Assembly (NCBI GenBank): GCA_030666935.1
Contig: DAOUWX010000046.1
Span: 1 to 10,020, forward strand
Reading direction: 5' to 3'
From: Atribacterota bacterium
GTDB lineage: Bacteria > Atribacterota > Phoenicimicrobiia > Phoenicimicrobiales > Phoenicimicrobiaceae
DNA length: 10,020 bases
The position numbers and the translations under genes are program-made. The notes beneath the pieces were generated by a model. It saw only the letters and a list, made by a program, of their open reading frames with translations, was not told the DNA's origin and did not search any database. How positions within the stretch are numbered: the stretch's first letter is position 1; the number at the start of each line of letters is the position of its first letter. Positions 7,309 to 10,020 of this stretch are shown piece after piece.

Positions 7309-8736
7309 GTGGCCGAAGTAATAAAAATGCCGAAGTTAGGCTTGTCCATGCAAAAAGGGACAATAGTGAAGTGGTTGTTCAAGGAGGGTGAGCGAGTAGA
7401 GAAAGGTGAACCATTACTCGAAATAGAGACAGAAAAAATTGTCAATGAGGTAGAATCGCCCATAAGCGGGATTTTATTAAAAATATATGTTCACGAAGGA
7501 GAGACTGCCCCCATTTTGACTCCTTTAGGAGTAATCGGTAGAATAGGTGAAAAAATAGATATTGATAAAGAGAAAGATGAAGTAGAGGAAAAAGAAAAAA
7601 ACAAAGATGAAAATATATCAGACGCAAAGGAAGCTAATAAAAGCAGCAAATCTGAAATTATATTAGCCGGAGAAATAAAAGCCTCTCCTATAGCTATAAA
7701 ATATGCTAAAAAAGCAAATATTGAAATTAGCAAGATAAAAGGAACGGGACCGGGAGCAAGAATTTTAAAGAAAGATGTAAAAAGATATCTTCGCGAGAAT
7801 AATATGCCTATTTTAGAAGAAGAAAATTACGGTAATGAAAAAATTTCTCCTTACGCCGATTGTTTATCTAAAGAAATGAGAATCGATATAGATAAAGTTA
7901 AAGGGAGTGCACCGGGAGGAAGAATTATAAAAAAAGATATAGAAGAATATATAAAATTAAATAATTTCAAAAAAGAAAATCTAACGGAACAGGATGAAGA
8001 CAAATTCGGTAAGGATATTGGCAAGCGAATTCCCTATGCCGGAATGCGCAAGATAATTGGGGATCGACTCTCTCAAAGCAAATTCACTGCTCCCCATATT
8101 TATTTCACTACTTCTATAGATATGTCTAAAATTCAGAAATTGACAGATTCTTTTAAGAAGACATCCACCTCTAATATATCCATAAATGACTTTATAGTCT
8201 TTGCTGTTGCTAAAATATTATCCGAACAACCCAAAATAAATTGTTCTTTAATTGGTGAAGAGATTATTTACCACAAAGATATAAATATCGGAGTGGCAGT
8301 CGCTTTAGAAGAGGGACTTATAGTCCCGGTAGCGAGAAGTGCAGATAAGAAAAGCTTATTAGCTCTTTCTAGGGAGATAAAATATTTTATTAAATTATCT
8401 CGGAAAGGGAAGTTATTACCTGATGATTATAAAGGAGGTACTTTTACTGTTTCTAATTTAGGAATGTATGGAATAGAACAATTTACTTCAATTATTAATC
8501 CCCCGGAGGCAGCAATATTGGCGGTGGGTGCTGCTAAAAAGGTACCTATTGTGATTGAAGAGGAAAGTAAGGATAAGATAGAAATTCGTTCTATAGCGAA
8601 GTTCACCCTTTCAGTTGACCATCGGTTGATTGATGGAGTGATAGCAGTGAAATTTTTAAATCAACTAAAATATTATCTTGAATTTCCAGAGGCAATCGTT
8701 TTCGAAGAAGATGCTTCGAGTTTACAAAAGAAATAG
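7309..8736 (+). CDS. Lipoyl-dependent acyltransferase (2-oxoacid dehydrogenase E2 type) with two subunit-binding domains
   Basis: A 475-residue E2 chain. In known complexes E2 takes an acyl group from E1 on a swinging lipoyl arm and transfers it to CoA, while E3 re-oxidises the lipoyl. Order of parts: one lipoyl domain (about 1-80; lipoylated K43 in Glu-Thr-Glu-Lys), a charged Lys/Glu/Asp-rich linker (about 85-124), a first peripheral-subunit-binding domain (125-165), a second one (179-219), and the catalytic acetyltransferase domain (about 230-475) with H438 and D442 in Asp-His-Arg-Leu-Ile-Asp-Gly. The two binding domains share 19 of 41 residues by hand alignment; most E2 proteins have one. 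No E1 or E3 gene is visible, and the gene is directly coupled to molybdenum hydroxylase genes. Partners may lie outside the window, or the protein may serve another acyl or lipoyl task. Family assignment is firm; the reaction in vivo is not known. Confidence 0.92.
   Translation: MAEVIKMPKLGLSMQKGTIVKWLFKEGERVEKGEPLLEIETEKIVNEVESPISGILLKIYVHEGETAPILTPLGVIGRIGEKIDIDKEKDEVEEKEKNKDENISDAKEANKSSKSEIILAGEIKASPIAIKYAKKANIEISKIKGTGPGARILKKDVKRYLRENNMPILEEENYGNEKISPYADCLSKEMRIDIDKVKGSAPGGRIIKKDIEEYIKLNNFKKENLTEQDEDKFGKDIGKRIPYAGMRKIIGDRLSQSKFTAPHIYFTTSIDMSKIQKLTDSFKKTSTSNISINDFIVFAVAKILSEQPKINCSLIGEEIIYHKDINIGVAVALEEGLIVPVARSADKKSLLALSREIKYFIKLSRKGKLLPDDYKGGTFTVSNLGMYGIEQFTSIINPPEAAILAVGAAKKVPIVIEEESKDKIEIRSIAKFTLSVDHRLIDGVIAVKFLNQLKYYLEFPEAIVFEEDASSLQKK
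7681..7965 (+). repeat. Tandem duplication of the peripheral-subunit-binding domain inside E2
   Basis: Two 41-codon units, 7681-7803 and 7843-7965, are separated by a 13-codon linker. Each starts with Ser-Pro at positions 2-3, holds a Lys-x-Lys-Gly...Pro-Gly-x-Arg-Ile core and ends with Lys-Lys-Asp-x-x-x-Tyr and Asn-Asn. By hand, 19 of 41 residues match without gaps. The second copy begins Ile-Ser-Pro rather than Ala-Ser-Pro and has a Cys in the first helix, so it has diverged. Divergence implies an old duplication or separate recruitment. Confidence 0.8.
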
Positions 8737-8752
8737 CAAAGTTATTAAATGT

Positions 8753-8783
8753 TTGCAACCCAAAAAACAAACAAAATTATAAC
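8753..8783 (+). promoter_or_regulatory. Weak candidate promoter before the MoaD-like gene
   Basis: TTGCAA (8753-8758) and TATAAC (8778-8783) are 19 bp apart in the 144-bp AT-rich gap after the E2 gene. The -10 matches 5 of 6 and the -35 matches 4 of 6, but the spacing is long and such matches arise by chance in AT-rich DNA. No terminator hairpin is seen in this gap, so read-through from the operon is equally possible. Confidence 0.2.
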
Positions 8784-8880
8784 TAAAAAACCAAGATTTA
8801 TTATAAATTTATTTTCAATACACCATATAAAATATTTTTTAAGATTTTTTGGGGAATAACATAATACAGGAAATAAAAAA

Positions 8881-9165
8881 ATGGCAAAAGAAGTTTTGGT
8901 AAGATATTTTAATATTATTAGAGGAATAACAGGTAAAAGCGAAGAAAAAATTAGGTTAAGTGATGAAGCAGTACTATCAGATTTACTTATTCATCTTGTA
9001 GGTATATATGGGCAATCTTTTGACAAATATATTTTTAATGACAAAGGAGAACTAAATTCCTATATACACATTGCCAGGAAGGGCCAACTTAATACGGTGA
9101 GCTTAGAACAAAAGATAGATGATGATGATGAATATTATTTATTTGTTGCTCTATCCGGTGGATAA
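8881..9165 (+). CDS. MoaD/ThiS-family sulfur carrier (molybdopterin synthase small subunit-like)
   Basis: A 94-residue protein of the beta-grasp (ubiquitin-like) sulfur-carrier type. Its N-terminus (Val-Leu-Val-Arg-Tyr-Phe-Asn) matches the MoaD first strand, the middle Leu-Ser-Asp-Leu-Leu-x-x-Leu segment fits the family helix, and the chain ends exactly in Leu-Ser-Gly-Gly. The terminal Gly-Gly is where an adenylating enzyme forms the thiocarboxylate that supplies dithiolene sulfur to molybdopterin. The length is slightly above the usual 75-90, and the Pro-Pro often seen before the tail is missing. An AGGAAA box lies about 9 nt upstream of the ATG. No MoaE or MoeB is visible. Being next to an AOR and a molybdenum hydroxylase, it most likely serves pterin cofactor synthesis, possibly for the tungsten form; ThiS or another sulfur carrier is a less likely alternative. 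Confidence 0.82.
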   Translation: MAKEVLVRYFNIIRGITGKSEEKIRLSDEAVLSDLLIHLVGIYGQSFDKYIFNDKGELNSYIHIARKGQLNTVSLEQKIDDDDEYYLFVALSGG

Positions 9166-9176
9166 GTTAATTTGAA

Positions 9177-9207
9177 TCAGTAATACGAATATATTGAGCA
9201 TTTTTTT
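9177..9207 (+). terminator. Weak possible intrinsic terminator after the MoaD-like gene
   Basis: TCAGTA (9177-9182) can pair with TATTGA (9192-9197), including one G-U pair, around a 9-nt loop; a run of seven T (9201-9207) follows after three bases. The stem is short and AT-rich, so it would be weak. Its position, 12 bp after the stop and before a new promoter, is suitable. Confidence 0.3.
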
Positions 9208-9258
9208 ATAATATTGAAATAGTCCCGTTGCCTCATATAAAAAATGTACTCGGAAGTC

Positions 9259-9287
9259 TTTACTTTTTATTTTTTTTGTTTTATAAT
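9259..9287 (+). promoter_or_regulatory. Sigma-70-type promoter for the GntR gene
   Basis: TTTACT (9259-9264; 4 of 6 against TTGACA) and a perfect TATAAT (9282-9287) are separated by exactly 17 bp. The spacer is a T-rich tract. Transcription would start around 9293-9295, at the edge of the palindrome that follows, and about 40 nt before the regulator's start codon. Confidence 0.7.
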
Positions 9288-9293
9288 GGTTAT

Positions 9294-9307
9294 GTGGTTA
9301 TAACCAC
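9294..9307. promoter_or_regulatory. Perfect palindrome, probable GntR/HutC operator
   Basis: GTGGTTATAACCAC is a perfect 14-bp inverted repeat placed at the predicted transcription start, between the -10 box and the start codon of a GntR/HutC regulator. Its outer TGGT...ACCA half-sites, eight bases including centre apart in the same layout, match those known for HutC-subfamily members DasR and NagR (TGGTCTAGACCA). A partial third copy, TGGTTAT at 9287-9293, precedes it. The simplest reading is autorepression by steric block; binding is inferred. Confidence 0.65.
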
Positions 9308-9334
9308 TTCCTAACGGGAGGGCATTGGTTTTAG

Positions 9335-10020
9335 ATGTTAAATAATAATCCTCTTTTACATGTGCAAATCGAAAGAGCTATTCAAAATAAGGTCAATAAT
9401 AGAGAATGGTCTTACGATGAGAAAATTCCTTCGGAAAGAGAACTTTCCAGGATATATAAGGTGAGCAGAATTACCATCAGAAGTGCCCTTGATGACCTGG
9501 TAAGGAAAAATGTTCTCTACAGAATTCAGGGTAAAGGAACTTTTGTGGCTATTCCCAAAGTAGAACACAAAATAAGCAAACTTTCCGGATTTACCGAAGA
9601 CATGAAAAAACAGGGATTTGAACCCTCGACCAAAATTATTAAGAAAGAAAAAATCTTGGCCACCAAATCTATTTCTGAAAACTTGAGCGTAAACATTGGG
9701 GAATATATCTATTATATAGAGAGAATAAGGTATGGTAATCAAGAACCCTGGATTTTTGAAAAGAATTACTTTCCGGAAAAATATTGCCAAAATCTAATCA
9801 GCATGGATCTTAATAATAAATCAATTTATACAATTTTAGAAAATAAATATAATATTCAACTTGAATATGGAAAAGAGATCATCCAGGCAATATTGATTAA
9901 TCCTCTGGAGAGTGAACATCTGAAGATACCGGTCGGTTCTGCCGGTTTATTAATGGAGAGAATAAGTTACGATATTAATAATAATATTGTTGAGTGGTCG
10001 CAAAGTATATGTAATGCTGA
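9335..10020 (+). CDS. GntR-family (HutC/UTRA subfamily) transcription regulator, C-terminus cut by the window end
   Basis: 228 full codons are visible from ATG 9335 and the frame is open at the window end; HutC-type regulators are usually about 235-250 residues, so only a short tail is missing. The N-terminal winged helix-turn-helix (about 5-72) shows the GntR signature: Ile-Pro-Ser-Glu-Arg-Glu-Leu at 31-37, the recognition helix at 44-55 (Ser-Arg-Ile-Thr-Ile-Arg-x-Ala-Leu), and the wing Gln-Gly-Lys-Gly-Thr-Phe-Val at 65-71. The rest, from about 80, is a UTRA ligand-binding domain with the usual Leu-Ser-Gly-Phe-Thr-Glu-Asp-Met entry. ATG 9335 follows an in-frame TAG at 9332, so no earlier start is possible; GGGAGGG (9316-9322) is 12 nt upstream. 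UTRA domains bind small metabolites, often sugars, amino acids or their derivatives. It may control itself through the adjacent palindrome and genes downstream of the window; control of the upstream operon is possible but unproved. Confidence 0.93.
   Translation, partial: MLNNNPLLHVQIERAIQNKVNNREWSYDEKIPSERELSRIYKVSRITIRSALDDLVRKNVLYRIQGKGTFVAIPKVEHKISKLSGFTEDMKKQGFEPSTKIIKKEKILATKSISENLSVNIGEYIYYIERIRYGNQEPWIFEKNYFPEKYCQNLISMDLNNKSIYTILENKYNIQLEYGKEIIQAILINPLESEHLKIPVGSAGLLMERISYDINNNIVEWSQSICNA

Noticed and set aside
9223..9319. Seven-base inverted pair TCCCGTT (9223-9229) and AACGGGA (9313-9319), the latter overlapping the regulator's ribosome-binding site
   Set aside because: The left arm is upstream of the predicted transcription start, the loop would exceed 80 nt, and a 7-bp match is expected by chance; it could matter only in read-through transcripts.
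9356..9790. Antisense open frame of 144 codons
   Set aside because: It is fully covered by the GntR/HutC regulator on the + strand, whose helix-turn-helix and UTRA motifs are clear; the antisense product has no recognisable feature.

Overview
The window is AT-rich (roughly two thirds A+T by eye), uses the standard code with TAA, TAG and TGA stops, and is read entirely on the + strand. The content is oxygen-sensitive metal redox chemistry: a ferredoxin-type [4Fe-4S] protein end, a tungsten-type aldehyde:ferredoxin oxidoreductase (AOR), a three-subunit molybdenum hydroxylase, and a MoaD-like sulfur carrier. This points to a strictly anaerobic bacterium. A low-GC clostridial lineage or an AT-rich uncultured phylum such as Atribacterota would fit, but this is inference; nothing seen fixes the taxon. 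The GntR/HutC regulator and Shine-Dalgarno-led genes argue for Bacteria rather than Archaea.

Layout: 1-192 is the C-terminal end of a protein carrying two [4Fe-4S] clusters. 281-2143 is AOR. 2230-3618 is a hydantoinase/dihydropyrimidinase-type cyclic amidohydrolase. 3637-5934, 5950-6816 and 6817-7308 are the molybdopterin, FAD and 2x[2Fe-2S] subunits of a xanthine-dehydrogenase-family hydroxylase. 7309-8736 is a lipoyl-carrying acyltransferase (E2) whose start codon directly follows the stop of the FeS subunit. After a 144-bp AT-rich gap comes a 94-residue MoaD/ThiS-like protein ending in Gly-Gly (8881-9165). A well-formed promoter with a perfect 14-bp palindrome at the expected transcription start (9259-9307) then leads into a GntR/HutC regulator (9335 to the window end, incomplete).

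How the genes may work together: from 2230 to 8736 the genes are separated by 0-18 bp, each with a strong Shine-Dalgarno sequence, so they look like one transcription unit; AOR and the ferredoxin end are probably part of it too. A molybdenum hydroxylase next to a hydantoinase-like enzyme is a known arrangement in anaerobic purine/N-heterocycle degradation regions (for example the E. coli xdhABC-hyuA neighbourhood). A reasonable reading is hydroxylation of an N-heterocycle, opening of a cyclic amide, and ferredoxin-coupled oxidation or reduction of an aldehyde or acid by AOR, with MoaD helping supply the pterin cofactor. The E2 is the odd member: it has no E1 or E3 partner in view and carries two peripheral-subunit-binding domains instead of one. 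The substrate cannot be named from the sequence. The GntR gene has its own promoter and may control itself and genes beyond the window.
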